From RYN-133 sp963785425 (lineage in GTDB: Bacteria; Actinomycetota; Actinomycetes; Mycobacteriales; Jatrophihabitantaceae): a stretch of DNA of 64,000 bases. This document shows positions 1 through 7,543 of the stretch, one piece after another (position 1 is the first letter of the stretch; every line of letters starts with the position of its first letter). Made by a program: the position numbers and the translations under genes. The stretch spans positions 186,001-250,000 of the forward strand of contig CAWAVG010000002.1 in the NCBI GenBank assembly GCA_963785425.1, written 5' to 3'. The notes under the pieces were generated by a model, which saw only the letters and a program-made list of their open reading frames with translations, was not told the origin of the DNA and did not search any database.

Positions 1-1104
1 ATCCTCACCGCGGCGCTGCTGGTGCTCTGGATCGACCGGCACATGGGTGCCCAGGTCTTCGACGTCCAGAACAACGGCGCGATCCTGTGGCAGCACCTGT
101 TCTGGTTCTTCGGGCACCCCGAGGTCTACATCATCGCGTTGCCGTTCTTCGGGATCATCACCGAGGTCATCCCGGTCTTCAGCCGCAAGCCGCTGTTCGG
201 CTACAAGGGCATGGTGTTCGCGACGCTGTCGATCGCGGCGCTCTCGCTCGCGGTGTGGGCGCACCACATGTTCACCACGGGCGCGGTGCTGCTGCCGTTC
301 TTCTCGTTCATGACGTTCTTGATCGCGGTGCCGACCGGAATCAAGTTCTTCAACTGGATCGGGTCGATGTGGCGCGGGGCGATCACCTTCGAGACACCGA
401 TGATCTTCGCCATCGGGTTCATGGTGACGTTCCTGTTCGGCGGTCTGACCGGCGTGCTGCTCGCCAGCCCGCCGATCGATTTCCACGTGTCCGACAGCTA
501 CTTCGTGGTCGCGCACTTCCACTACGTGCTGTTCGGGACGATCGTGTTCGCGGTCTACTCGGGCATCTACTTCTGGTTCCCGAAGTTCACCGGCCGCTAC
601 CTCGACGAGAAGCTGGGCAAGGTGCACTTCTGGCTGACCTTCCTGGGCTTCCACGCGACGTTCCTGGTGCAGCACTGGCTCGGCGCCGAGGGCATGCCGC
701 GGCGCTACGCCGACTACCTGCCCAGCGACGGGTTCACCGCCCTCAACACCTTCTCGAGCATCGGATCGTTCGTGCTCGGCGCGTCGTTGCTGCCGTTCTT
801 GTGGAACGTCTACCGCAGCTACCGCTTCGGCGAGATCGCGACCGCCGACGACCCGTGGGGCCACGGCAACTCGCTCGAGTGGGCCACCACGACGCCGCCG
901 CCACGGCACAACTTCCTGTCGATCCCGCGGATCCGCTCCGAGCGCCCGGCTTTCGAGCACCACTACCCGCATCTGCTCAAGCAGCTCGAGGAGGAGGCGC
1001 ACGCCGGACGGCGCCACAAGACCCGTGCCGAGCAGCTGGTCGGCGCCGGGGTGTCGTCCGAGGGTGCGCGCGCCGGTCAGAACGACCCCGACCCGGGCGA
1101 CTGA
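1..1104 (+). CDS. ctaD: Cytochrome c oxidase subunit I, 3' part (5' end outside window)
   Basis: Catalytic subunit of the aa3-type terminal oxidase in the cytoplasmic membrane, passing electrons from cytochrome c to O2. The window opens inside the gene, and 367 C-terminal residues are present in frame 1. Visible family marks are HPEVY (Cu_B histidine and the cross-linked tyrosine), the following HH pair in AHHMFTTG, and HFHYVLFG, which supplies the heme a3 and heme a histidines. Several hydrophobic helices alternate with short loops, and a charged cytoplasmic tail of about 70 residues ends the protein. It is followed by serB, as in mycobacteria. The start and the first helices cannot be judged. 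Confidence 0.96.
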   Translation: MLTAALLVLWIDRHMGAQVFDVQNNGAILWQHLFWFFGHPEVYIIALPFFGIITEVIPVFSRKPLFGYKGMVFATLSIAALSLAVWAHHMFTTGAVLLPFFSFMTFLIAVPTGIKFFNWIGSMWRGAITFETPMIFAIGFMVTFLFGGLTGVLLASPPIDFHVSDSYFVVAHFHYVLFGTIVFAVYSGIYFWFPKFTGRYLDEKLGKVHFWLTFLGFHATFLVQHWLGAEGMPRRYADYLPSDGFTALNTFSSIGSFVLGASLLPFLWNVYRSYRFGEIATADDPWGHGNSLEWATTTPPPRHNFLSIPRIRSERPAFEHHYPHLLKQLEEEAHAGRRHKTRAEQLVGAGVSSEGARAGQNDPDPGD

Positions 1105-1154
1105 CGCAGCCCGACCGCCCCGCGCGACGACCGAGTGCGTAGGGGACCCATTCC

Positions 1155-2321
1155 GTGATGCAGCCGACGACCATGCTCGCGACCGTGACCGGTCGCGACC
1201 GGCCCGGCGTGACCGCGTCCTTCTTCGCGGCGCTGGCCGCCCATGACGTCGAGGTCCGCGACGTCGAGCAGGTGCTCGTCCGCGACCGGCTCATCCTCAC
1301 CGTCCTCATCGACGTGCGGGGCGACTCGTCCTCGCTGCGCAACTCGGTGACCCGCGCCGCCGACGCGCTCGGTATGGACTGCGAGATCGGTGTCGCCGAT
1401 GAGTCCGGACCGACGCGGGCGCGGCCCGCCCGATGCCACGTCATGATCCTCGGCAACCCGTTGTTGCGCGCGGGGGCGATCGGGCACGTCGCCCAGAGCA
1501 TCGCCGACCAGGGCGGGAACATCGAGACCGTCACCAAGCTCGGGGACGACCCGATCTCGGCGCTCGAGCTCACGGTCACCACCGCCGACGACACTGCGCT
1601 GCGGACCGCCCTGGTCGAGGCGGCCCGCGACGCCGGGGTCGACGTGGCGATCGAGTCTGCCGGATTGCTGCGCCGTGCCAAGCGCCTCGTCGTGCTCGAC
1701 CTCGACGTGACCTCCATCCGCGACGCCGTCGTCGAGGACCTCGCCCACCGGGCCGGTGCGGTCGACCGGATGCGCGCCATCACCGACCGCGCCGACGCCG
1801 GCGAGATCGCACCCGGCGACGTGCCGCGCGCCCAGGCGGGCGTCCTCGCCGATGTGCCGGAGACGGTCCTGGATGCCGCGCGAGAGGCGGCGCGGCCCGT
1901 TCGCGACATCGCCGGGTTCGTCGCCGCGTTGCGACGTCTCGGCTATCTGGTGGGCGCCGTCAGCGCAGGCATCGGGGCGAGCGGGGCGTTGGGCGAACTC
2001 GGCCTGGACTTCGTGGCCACGAACGAACTCGAGGTGAGCGAGGGTCGACTGACCGGCGCGCTGACGGGACCGCTGCTCGACGGGCCGGGCAAGGTCGCCG
2101 CGCTGCAGCGCTTCGCCGACGAGGCGGGCATCGCGCTGACCCAGACCGTGGCCGTGGGCAACGGCGACGGCATCGAGTTGCTGGCACGCGCCGGGCTGGG
2201 CATTGCGGTGACGGGCATCATCGCCGCGTCGCCGCACGGCGCACTACCGTACGGCGACAACGTGCTGTTCGTGCTCGGGCTGACCCCCGAAGAGATCGTC
2301 GCGAGCGGGTCAGCTCAGTAG
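1155..2321 (+). CDS. serB: SerB-like phosphoserine phosphatase with two ACT domains; altered catalytic motifs
   Basis: 388 residues: two N-terminal ACT-type regulatory domains (about residues 6-75 and 93-165) followed by a HAD-family phosphatase domain. SerB normally hydrolyses O-phosphoserine to serine. GTG at 1155 is directly followed by ATG at 1158, and either may start it. HAD motif I reads DLDVT near residue 182, so the DxDxT core is present, and a lysine (GKVAAL) and a serine (VSAG) remain. However, the usual GEVIE is DAVVE, and the metal-binding GDGxND loop reads GNGDGIE. It may therefore be a diverged paralogue with different activity. The ctaD-serB order is the mycobacterial one. Its end overlaps the convergent membrane gene by 7 bases. 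Confidence 0.85.
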   Translation: MMQPTTMLATVTGRDRPGVTASFFAALAAHDVEVRDVEQVLVRDRLILTVLIDVRGDSSSLRNSVTRAADALGMDCEIGVADESGPTRARPARCHVMILGNPLLRAGAIGHVAQSIADQGGNIETVTKLGDDPISALELTVTTADDTALRTALVEAARDAGVDVAIESAGLLRRAKRLVVLDLDVTSIRDAVVEDLAHRAGAVDRMRAITDRADAGEIAPGDVPRAQAGVLADVPETVLDAAREAARPVRDIAGFVAALRRLGYLVGAVSAGIGASGALGELGLDFVATNELEVSEGRLTGALTGPLLDGPGKVAALQRFADEAGIALTQTVAVGNGDGIELLARAGLGIAVTGIIAASPHGALPYGDNVLFVLGLTPEEIVASGSAQ

Positions 2322-3106
2322 CGTGCCTGGCCGGCGTTCTGCACGACGGCCACGCGCTTCGGCGGAATGAGCGCGGCGACCAGGCAGAGCAGGAAGGCCA
2401 CGCCCATGGCCCACGCGCCGAAGCTGGTGTGCTTGATCCAGTCGCCGTAGCCGCTCGGGGAGTTGGGCCCGAGTTGCGAGCGAAGCGCCGCGTCGAAGGT
2501 CACGAGATCGATCGCCCACAGCGTCAGGCCGATGCCGGCGAGCGCCACGATGGCGGTGAGCACCTTGAACAACATCACGGCGCCGCCGGTCGGCAGTGCC
2601 GAGATGATCGCGAGCACGACGGCAGCCGCGATCAGCAGGTAACCGAGCCAGCCGAAGTAGGTCGGTGCGATGCCGAAGTGGATGTACTTGCCCGCGGTCG
2701 GGTTCGCGTCGATCTGGTGCTGCGCCAGGTTCAGCACATCGTGGATCTTGGAAAACTTCGAGCCGCTGCTCGAGTTCTGCCCGCCGCTCACGCTGCTGTA
2801 GTTGTCGCGGTACCAGCCGAGTACGAACAACGACAGGATGCCGAGCACCGCCGCGATCGCGGCCAGCACCAGGCCGGCCGTGTTCGGGCGTCCCTTCGTG
2901 GTGGCGGTCGTGGCGACCGGCGCCCCGCTCGCGTACCCCTGCTGCTGCGACGGGTAGTTCTGCTGGCTGCTTTGCTCGGCGTAGCCGCGTCCCTCCTGCG
3001 GGGGCGGGCTCTGCTGCGGGTTGTAGGAGGACGGCTGGTTCGACTGGGGGTTGTAGGGCTGGCCCTGCGGCGGCTGCTGGGGTCCCTGCCCGTACGGCTG
3101 CGTCAT
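2315..3106 (-). CDS. Four-helix membrane protein with Q/P/Y-rich N-terminus
   Basis: 263 residues. The first 75 or so are low complexity, rich in Gln, Pro, Tyr, Ser and Asn with repeated PYGQ- and QQ-like units. Four hydrophobic segments follow (roughly residues 76-100, 155-180, 185-210 and 235-255), and the protein ends with IPPKR and a short tail. It is a paralogue of the next gene on the same strand, with the same architecture and the same PKR after the last helix. No enzymatic motif is visible and the function is unknown. Such Q/P-rich leaders are common on actinobacterial membrane proteins. On its own strand TAGCGT lies 7 bases before the ATG, suggesting a leaderless transcript. Confidence 0.75.
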   Translation of the reverse strand: MTQPYGQGPQQPPQGQPYNPQSNQPSSYNPQQSPPPQEGRGYAEQSSQQNYPSQQQGYASGAPVATTATTKGRPNTAGLVLAAIAAVLGILSLFVLGWYRDNYSSVSGGQNSSSGSKFSKIHDVLNLAQHQIDANPTAGKYIHFGIAPTYFGWLGYLLIAAAVVLAIISALPTGGAVMLFKVLTAIVALAGIGLTLWAIDLVTFDAALRSQLGPNSPSGYGDWIKHTSFGAWAMGVAFLLCLVAALIPPKRVAVVQNAGQARY

Positions 3107-3200
3107 GTGCGCGACGCTATAGGACCGGACGGCTTTCTCACAGCTTCACCGCAGGGGTTGCGCGCGCGAATTCGGCGCGGGACGGGCCCGAACCTGTCGA

Positions 3201-3860
3201 TTAGGCCCGTTTCGGGCCGATGAGCGCCCCTATCCCCATGAGCAGGAACCCGCCGACGGCGAGATAGAAGCCCACGTTGGCGTGGGAGATCGCGTCGCTG
3301 TAGGCGGCGCCGTTCGTGAGCCGGATCGCGAGGAAACTGAAGGCGATCGCCGCGGCCGCGACCACGGCTCCGAGCGCCCGCAGGGGTCCGGAGGCGGGGG
3401 AGGGCAGGTTGGCGCCGATCGCCACGACGAGGCCGACGATGACCAAGGTCCATGCCAGCCACGAGAAGTAGGCGCTCGCCAGACCCGAAGCACTCGGGCT
3501 CGCGTCGAGGGTGTTGCCCACGTCGCTGAAGCTGAACCCGCTGGAGGAGCCGGTGATCTTGTACCAGGTGACCGCGGTGAGCGAGATGATCAGCAGGATG
3601 AACCCGATGCCGGCCAGCGTGACGCCGACGACGCCGAATTGCGCGCCGCTGCCGATGGGTGCGCCGTACGCGTTCGCCGCGGCGGAGTAGCGACCGGCCG
3701 GCGGCTGCTGTGCGTAACCCGGCTGGCCGTAGGTCGGTTGCTGGCCGTAGGGCTGTTGCTGCCCGTAGCCCGGCTGGCCGTAGGGCGCTTGTTCGGCAGG
3801 GTAGGGGTCGCCGAAGCGCGTGGTCGGCTGGCCGTCGTCGGGGTTCTGACCGTACGTCAT
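3201..3860 (-). CDS. Four-helix membrane protein with YGQQ-repeat N-terminus (paralogue of preceding entry)
   Basis: 219 residues. About 65 N-terminal residues consist of degenerate repeats such as YGQPGYGQQ, followed by four hydrophobic helices and the ending IGPKRA. Layout and terminal motif match the neighbouring gene at 2315-3106, so the two look like a tandem duplication separated by about 95 bases. There is no catalytic motif and the function is unknown. The N-terminal region is probably disordered and cytoplasmic or extracytoplasmic (topology not determined). TACGGT sits 7 bases upstream of the ATG on this strand, consistent with its own leaderless promoter. Confidence 0.75.
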   Translation of the reverse strand: MTYGQNPDDGQPTTRFGDPYPAEQAPYGQPGYGQQQPYGQQPTYGQPGYAQQPPAGRYSAAANAYGAPIGSGAQFGVVGVTLAGIGFILLIISLTAVTWYKITGSSSGFSFSDVGNTLDASPSASGLASAYFSWLAWTLVIVGLVVAIGANLPSPASGPLRALGAVVAAAAIAFSFLAIRLTNGAAYSDAISHANVGFYLAVGGFLLMGIGALIGPKRA

Positions 3861-3925
3861 GTCATCGACCGTAATGCGGCGCGTCGATACGGGCCAGCCG
3901 GTGTCAGCCGGGTGCCGGCCGCGCC

Positions 3926-4492
3926 CTAGCCCGCGGCGGCCGGTCCGCCCACCAGGCCCACTCCGGTGGCGGCCAGTTCCACGCGCGTCGCGTCGAGGCC
4001 GGCCCGCGCGACCGCCGCGGTGAGATCCAGACGCACTGTGGTGACGAAACCCCGCGCGACAGCGTCCAGCGCCGTGGCGCGCACGCAGTAGTCGGTGGCG
4101 ATGCCGACGATCTCGACGTCGGACACAGCGCGTTCGCGCAGCCAGTCACCGAGCGGCACGCCGTCGCAGCGCGCCTCGAAGCCCGAGTACGCAGCCGCGT
4201 ACTCACCCTTGTCGAAGACCGCCTCGATGTGCGTGGTGTCGAGGTCGGGATGCAACTCGACCCCGTCCGTGCCCACCACGCAGTGCTGGGGCCAGCTGTC
4301 GGCGAAGTCCGGGTGATCGGAGAAGTGCGCGCCGGGGTCGATGTGGTGGTCGCGCGTGGCCACGGCGTGATCGAACCCGCCCGCGGCGAGGTGTTCCGAG
4401 ACGGCTCGCGCGACGTCCGCGCCGCCGGCCACGGCCAACGACCCGCCCTCGCAGAAGTCCTTCTGCACGTCCACGACGATCACCGCTCGCAT
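3926..4492 (-). CDS. pncA: Nicotinamidase (isochorismatase family)
   Basis: 188 residues, the normal length of PncA, which deamidates nicotinamide to nicotinate in NAD salvage (and activates pyrazinamide in mycobacteria). The catalytic triad is visible: Asp8 in VVDVQKDF, Lys95 in FDKGEY and Cys136 in ATDYCV. The metal site is DHHIDPGAHF (Asp48, His50, His56). The ATG at 4492 was chosen because MRAVIVVDVQ is the canonical start; 25 in-frame codons upstream show no similarity. TACGGT is 7 bases before it. The next enzyme of the pathway, pncB, lies immediately upstream on the same strand, so nicotinamide to nicotinate mononucleotide is covered by adjacent genes. Confidence 0.93.
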   Translation of the reverse strand: MRAVIVVDVQKDFCEGGSLAVAGGADVARAVSEHLAAGGFDHAVATRDHHIDPGAHFSDHPDFADSWPQHCVVGTDGVELHPDLDTTHIEAVFDKGEYAAAYSGFEARCDGVPLGDWLRERAVSDVEIVGIATDYCVRATALDAVARGFVTTVRLDLTAAVARAGLDATRVELAATGVGLVGGPAAAG

Positions 4493-4577
4493 GCAACCCA
4501 CCGTACGTGCCGCTGTGCCCCGCCAAGACGAGCCGGATGAGCGTCCCCGCTCACATTCGCGGAGCAAAGCGGACGCC

Positions 4578-5858
4578 TCAGGCGAGGCGGGTCGGGATGG
4601 CCGGCTCGCCCCGCGAGAGCTTGAGGCCGTCCCACGGCAGGGTGACGGTCGCGGCGCGCAGCCGGTCGCGGGACTGGTCGAGCGTCGGCAGGTCGGGCGC
4701 GGGCTCGCCCGCCGTGATCAGGGGGATCTGCAGCGCCCGCTCGCCGGTACCCGGCTGCGCGACGCCGCTGACCACGATCTCCTCCACGGCCGTCCCGCTC
4801 GGCTTGTGCGCCCGCAGCGCGGTCTTGCGGCCGCCGTGGCTCTGCTTGTGCTCAGATCGCTTGGCGACGGGTCGGCCGTCGACCTCGACCAGCTTGTAGA
4901 CCATGTTGGCCGTCGGTTCGCCGGATCCGGTCACCACCGACGTCCCGACGCCGTAGGCGTCGACCGGCGCGGCCGCGAGCGCGGCGATGGCGAACTCGTC
5001 GAGGTCGCCACTGACGACGATGCGCGTGCCCGTCGCGCCGAGACCGTCCAGTTGTTCGCGCGAGTGGCGTGCCATCACCGCGAGGTCGCCGGAGTCGATG
5101 CGGATCGCGCCCAGTTCGGGTCCGGCGACCTCGATCGCGAGTTCGATGCCGTGGGTTATGTCGTAGGTGTCGACGAGCAGGGTCGTCGACGTCCCCATCG
5201 ACTCGACCTGCGCGGCGAAGGCCGCGCGCTCGTCGTCGTGCAGCAGCGTGAACGCATGCGCGGCGGTGCCGGCGGTCGGTACGCCGTAGCGCTGGGCGGC
5301 GGCGAGGTTGGACGTGGACGCGAAGCCGGCGAGATAGGCGGCGCGTGCCGAGGCGACAGCCGCCTGTTCATGCGTGCGGCGCGAACCCATCTCGATGATC
5401 GGGCGGTCGCCCGCGGCGGCCACCATCCGCGCGGCCGCCGAGGCGACGGCGGTGTCGTGGTTGAGGACGGACAGGACGACGGTCTCGAGCACGACAGCCT
5501 CGGCGAAGCTCGCCGAGACCGTTAGCACGGGGGAGTAAGGGAAGTACAGCTCGCCCTCGGGATAGCCCACGACGTCGCCGCCGAAGCGGTAACCGGCCAG
5601 ATACTGCGCCGTCGCCTCGTCGATCACACCGCCGGCGCGCAGGAAGCTGACGGTGTCGTCGTCGAAGGTGAAGTCGCGGATCGCATCGATCACCCGTGCG
5701 GTGCCGCCGACGACGCCGTACCGCCGTCCGTCCGGCAACCGTCGCGCGAACACCTCGAACACACAGTGGCGGCGGGCCGAACCGTCGCGCAGTGCGGATC
5801 CGAGCATCGTCAGCTCGTAGCGGTCGGTGAGAAGCGCTGTGCTGGGCGCGGCGGGCAT
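4578..5858 (-). CDS. pncB: Nicotinate phosphoribosyltransferase
   Basis: 426 residues. Converts nicotinate and PRPP to nicotinate mononucleotide with ATP hydrolysis, the committed step of the Preiss-Handler NAD salvage route. The N-terminal TDRYELTML and the phosphate-binding GVGTSVVTGSG near residue 310 are characteristic. EMGSRRTHEQAAV holds the expected histidine region. The gene is divergent from clpS with only 25 bases between start codons, the same pncB/clpS arrangement as in mycobacteria. A perfect palindrome at 5865-5877 lies midway, six bases from each start codon. pncA follows 85 bases downstream. Confidence 0.94.
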   Translation of the reverse strand: MPAAPSTALLTDRYELTMLGSALRDGSARRHCVFEVFARRLPDGRRYGVVGGTARVIDAIRDFTFDDDTVSFLRAGGVIDEATAQYLAGYRFGGDVVGYPEGELYFPYSPVLTVSASFAEAVVLETVVLSVLNHDTAVASAAARMVAAAGDRPIIEMGSRRTHEQAAVASARAAYLAGFASTSNLAAAQRYGVPTAGTAAHAFTLLHDDERAAFAAQVESMGTSTTLLVDTYDITHGIELAIEVAGPELGAIRIDSGDLAVMARHSREQLDGLGATGTRIVVSGDLDEFAIAALAAAPVDAYGVGTSVVTGSGEPTANMVYKLVEVDGRPVAKRSEHKQSHGGRKTALRAHKPSGTAVEEIVVSGVAQPGTGERALQIPLITAGEPAPDLPTLDQSRDRLRAATVTLPWDGLKLSRGEPAIPTRLA

Positions 5859-5864
5859 GCCCGA

Positions 5865-5877
5865 ATCGTGTCACGAT
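5865..5877. promoter_or_regulatory. Palindrome ATCGTG-T-CACGAT between pncB and clpS
   Basis: Perfect 6-1-6 inverted repeat centred between two divergent starts. Each outward CACGAT half ends six bases before its start codon (pncB ATG at 5858, clpS ATG at 5884), the spacing of a -10 hexamer on a leaderless transcript. The same TCGTG-N-CACGA core occurs before the DivIVA-like gene at 35262-35272. It could be a symmetric bidirectional -10 element or an operator overlapping both. Confidence 0.55.
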
Positions 5878-5883
5878 GGGGTC

Positions 5884-6186
5884 ATGGCCGGGACGCTCGC
5901 ACCCGAACGCGGCGCCGACGTCGAAGAGATCACCGAGTCGGTCGTCGCCCCCGACCAACCGTGGATCACGATCGTGTGGAACGACCCGGTCAACCTGATG
6001 ACGTACGTGACGCACGTGTTCATGACCGTCTTCGGCTACGACAAGGCCAAGGCCGAGAAACTGATGCTGGACGTGCACCGCCTGGGCAAGGCGATCGTCT
6101 CGCACGGCACCAGGGAGCGCATGGAACTCGACGTCAACACCCTGCACGGTTACGGCTTGTGGGCGACGCTGCAGAAGAACGACTGA
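5884..6186 (+). CDS. clpS: ATP-dependent Clp protease adaptor ClpS
   Basis: 100 residues. ClpS delivers N-degron substrates to the ClpAP or ClpCP protease. The family core is clear: WNDPVNLMTYV (residues about 30-40, the Asn-Asp of the N-degron pocket), followed by VFG, KA and a VDxH-like helix. A flexible acidic N-terminal extension precedes it. The ATG at 5884 was preferred over an upstream in-frame codon at 5827 that would lie inside pncB. Stop to start distance to the following DUF2017 gene is 4 bases, so they are cotranscribed. Confidence 0.93.
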   Translation: MAGTLAPERGADVEEITESVVAPDQPWITIVWNDPVNLMTYVTHVFMTVFGYDKAKAEKLMLDVHRLGKAIVSHGTRERMELDVNTLHGYGLWATLQKND

Positions 6187-6190
6187 CGCG

Positions 6191-6682
6191 TTGAAGGTGA
6201 CCCGCCACGGCGAGTCGGTGCGGATCCGGCTCGCCCTCGCCGAAGCACACGTACTCGAGCAGATGCTCGGAGAGCTGGAAGAGCTGCTCGAACCCGATGC
6301 GCTCGAGCCGTCCGACCCGGTGCGCGAGCGGCTGTATCCCGCGGCCTACGACGACGACACCGACAGCGCCGCCTACCGCGAGCTGACCGAGGCTGCGCTG
6401 CAGCGGGACCGTCGCAACCGCGCGGACGCCTGCCTCGCCGAGCTGCGCGACGCGCGGTCGCTGGTGCGCACGGACATCACCCTCGACGCGGACGGGGCCG
6501 ACCGCTGGATCAGGGTGCTCAACGACATGCGGCTCGCGCTGGGCACCCGCCTCGACGTCGGCGAGGACGACGACTACGAGCTGGATCCGGGCGATCCCGA
6601 GGTGCATATGCGCGCCCGGTACGTGTGGCTCACGGCACTGCAGGACATGCTCGTCACAACCCTGCTCGGCGCAGTGCCGTGA
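6191..6682 (+). CDS. DUF2017 family protein
   Basis: 163 residues with a TTG start at 6191, 4 bases after clpS. It matches the actinobacterial DUF2017 family, which is almost always encoded between clpS and the mec/cysO genes (Rv1332 position). It is strongly acidic with a repeated E/L pattern near the N-terminus (LEQMLGELEELLEPD). No catalytic motif is visible and the biochemical role is unknown. Conserved proximity to clpS suggests a link to proteolysis, but that is inference only. Confidence 0.85.
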   Translation: MKVTRHGESVRIRLALAEAHVLEQMLGELEELLEPDALEPSDPVRERLYPAAYDDDTDSAAYRELTEAALQRDRRNRADACLAELRDARSLVRTDITLDADGADRWIRVLNDMRLALGTRLDVGEDDDYELDPGDPEVHMRARYVWLTALQDMLVTTLLGAVP

Positions 6683-6697
6683 CCCGCGGCGGGCCCG

Positions 6698-6703
6698 TAA
6701 ACT
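6698..6703 (+). promoter_or_regulatory. -10-like TAAACT for leaderless mec transcript
   Basis: TAAACT lies 7 bases before the mec ATG at 6711 and no Shine-Dalgarno sequence intervenes. This is the actinobacterial TANNNT leaderless arrangement. No convincing -35 is visible. Confidence 0.5.
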
Positions 6704-6710
6704 CGGGGAC

Positions 6711-7124
6711 ATGCTGCGGATCGACCAGGTGACACGCGATGCGATCGTCGCCCACGCCCGCCGCGACCACCCCGACGAGGCCTGCGGCGTCGTCGCGGGC
6801 CCGGTCGGCTCGGATCGCCCGCTCCGCTTCGTGCCCATGCTGAACGCGGCACGCTCGCCGACCTTCTACGAGTTCGACTCCGCCGACCTGCTGCAGCTGT
6901 ACAAGGAGATGGACGCCAACGACGAGGAACCGGTCGTCGTGTACCACTCGCACACGGCCACCGAGGCGTACCCGTCGCGCACCGACATCTCCTACGCGTC
7001 CGAGCCGAATGCGCACTATGTGCTCGTGTCGACCCGCTCCGAGGCTGATGAGTTCCGCTCCTACCGCATCGTCGAGGGCGCGGTCACGGAGGAACCGGTC
7101 GAGGTGGTCGAGTCCGATGGGTGA
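6711..7124 (+). CDS. mec: CysO-cysteine peptidase, JAMM/MPN family metalloprotease
   Basis: 137 residues. Mec hydrolyses the CysO-cysteine adduct to release free cysteine and regenerate the sulfur carrier. The JAMM zinc motif is present: Glu in DEACGV, then HSHTATEAYPSRTD supplying the HxH, Ser and Asp ligands. Gene order mec-cysO-cysM is the same as Rv1334-Rv1336. A 72-base open frame for a Cys-containing peptide and about 60 further bases separate it from cysO. Confidence 0.93.
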   Translation: MLRIDQVTRDAIVAHARRDHPDEACGVVAGPVGSDRPLRFVPMLNAARSPTFYEFDSADLLQLYKEMDANDEEPVVVYHSHTATEAYPSRTDISYASEPNAHYVLVSTRSEADEFRSYRIVEGAVTEEPVEVVESDG

Positions 7125-7134
7125 CCAGCACGGA

Positions 7135-7206
7135 ATGCGGCAGATCCTGATCGAGCGGGTGCTGCTCGGCCACCGTCGCGCCGACGTGCGTTACGACTGT
7201 CGCTGA
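7135..7206 (+). CDS. Candidate 23-residue cysteine leader peptide upstream of cysO
   Basis: ATG at 7135 opens a 23-residue frame ending VRYDCR and then TGA. The only cysteine is the penultimate residue and Arg is abundant. It lies wholly in the mec-cysO gap, 61 bases before the cysO start. Short open frames with a terminal Cys codon precede sulfur-assimilation genes in mycobacteria and streptomycetes, where they are proposed or shown to attenuate expression according to cysteine supply. That role is inferred here from position and composition. No obvious Shine-Dalgarno sequence or terminator hairpin is seen, so translation is unproven. Confidence 0.45.
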   Translation: MRQILIERVLLGHRRADVRYDCR

Positions 7207-7267
7207 ATACTTCGGCGACCCCGCGCGTTCCACTCCGCAAGACCCCACACCTAGGAGCTGCTTCACC

Positions 7268-7543
7268 ATGGCCATCGAGGTCAAGATCCCGACCATCCTG
7301 CGGTCCTACACCGGCGGCGAGAAGTCCGTCGAGGCCAAGGGCGACACCCTGTCCGCGCTCATCGACGACCTGGACGCCAGCTACAACGGCCTCAAGGGCC
7401 GGCTGATCACCGACGAGGGCGGCCTGCACCGGTTCGTCAACGTCTACGTCAACGACGAGGACGTGCGGTTCACCGGCTCGCTCGACACCACGCTCAACGA
7501 CGGCGACAGCGTCACGATCTTGCCCGCCGTCGCTGGGGGATGA
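7268..7543 (+). CDS. cysO: Sulfur carrier protein CysO (MoaD/ThiS family)
   Basis: 91 residues with a ubiquitin-like fold. The C-terminal Gly-Gly (AVAGG) is the site of thiocarboxylation, and the thiocarboxylate delivers sulfide to CysM. SLDTTLNDGDSVTILPAVAGG-type endings are typical of MoaD/ThiS proteins. AGGAGCTGCTTCACC provides a ribosome binding site before the ATG. It overlaps cysM by 4 bases (ATGA), so translation is probably coupled. Mec upstream removes the product cysteine from its C-terminus. Confidence 0.94.
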   Translation: MAIEVKIPTILRSYTGGEKSVEAKGDTLSALIDDLDASYNGLKGRLITDEGGLHRFVNVYVNDEDVRFTGSLDTTLNDGDSVTILPAVAGG

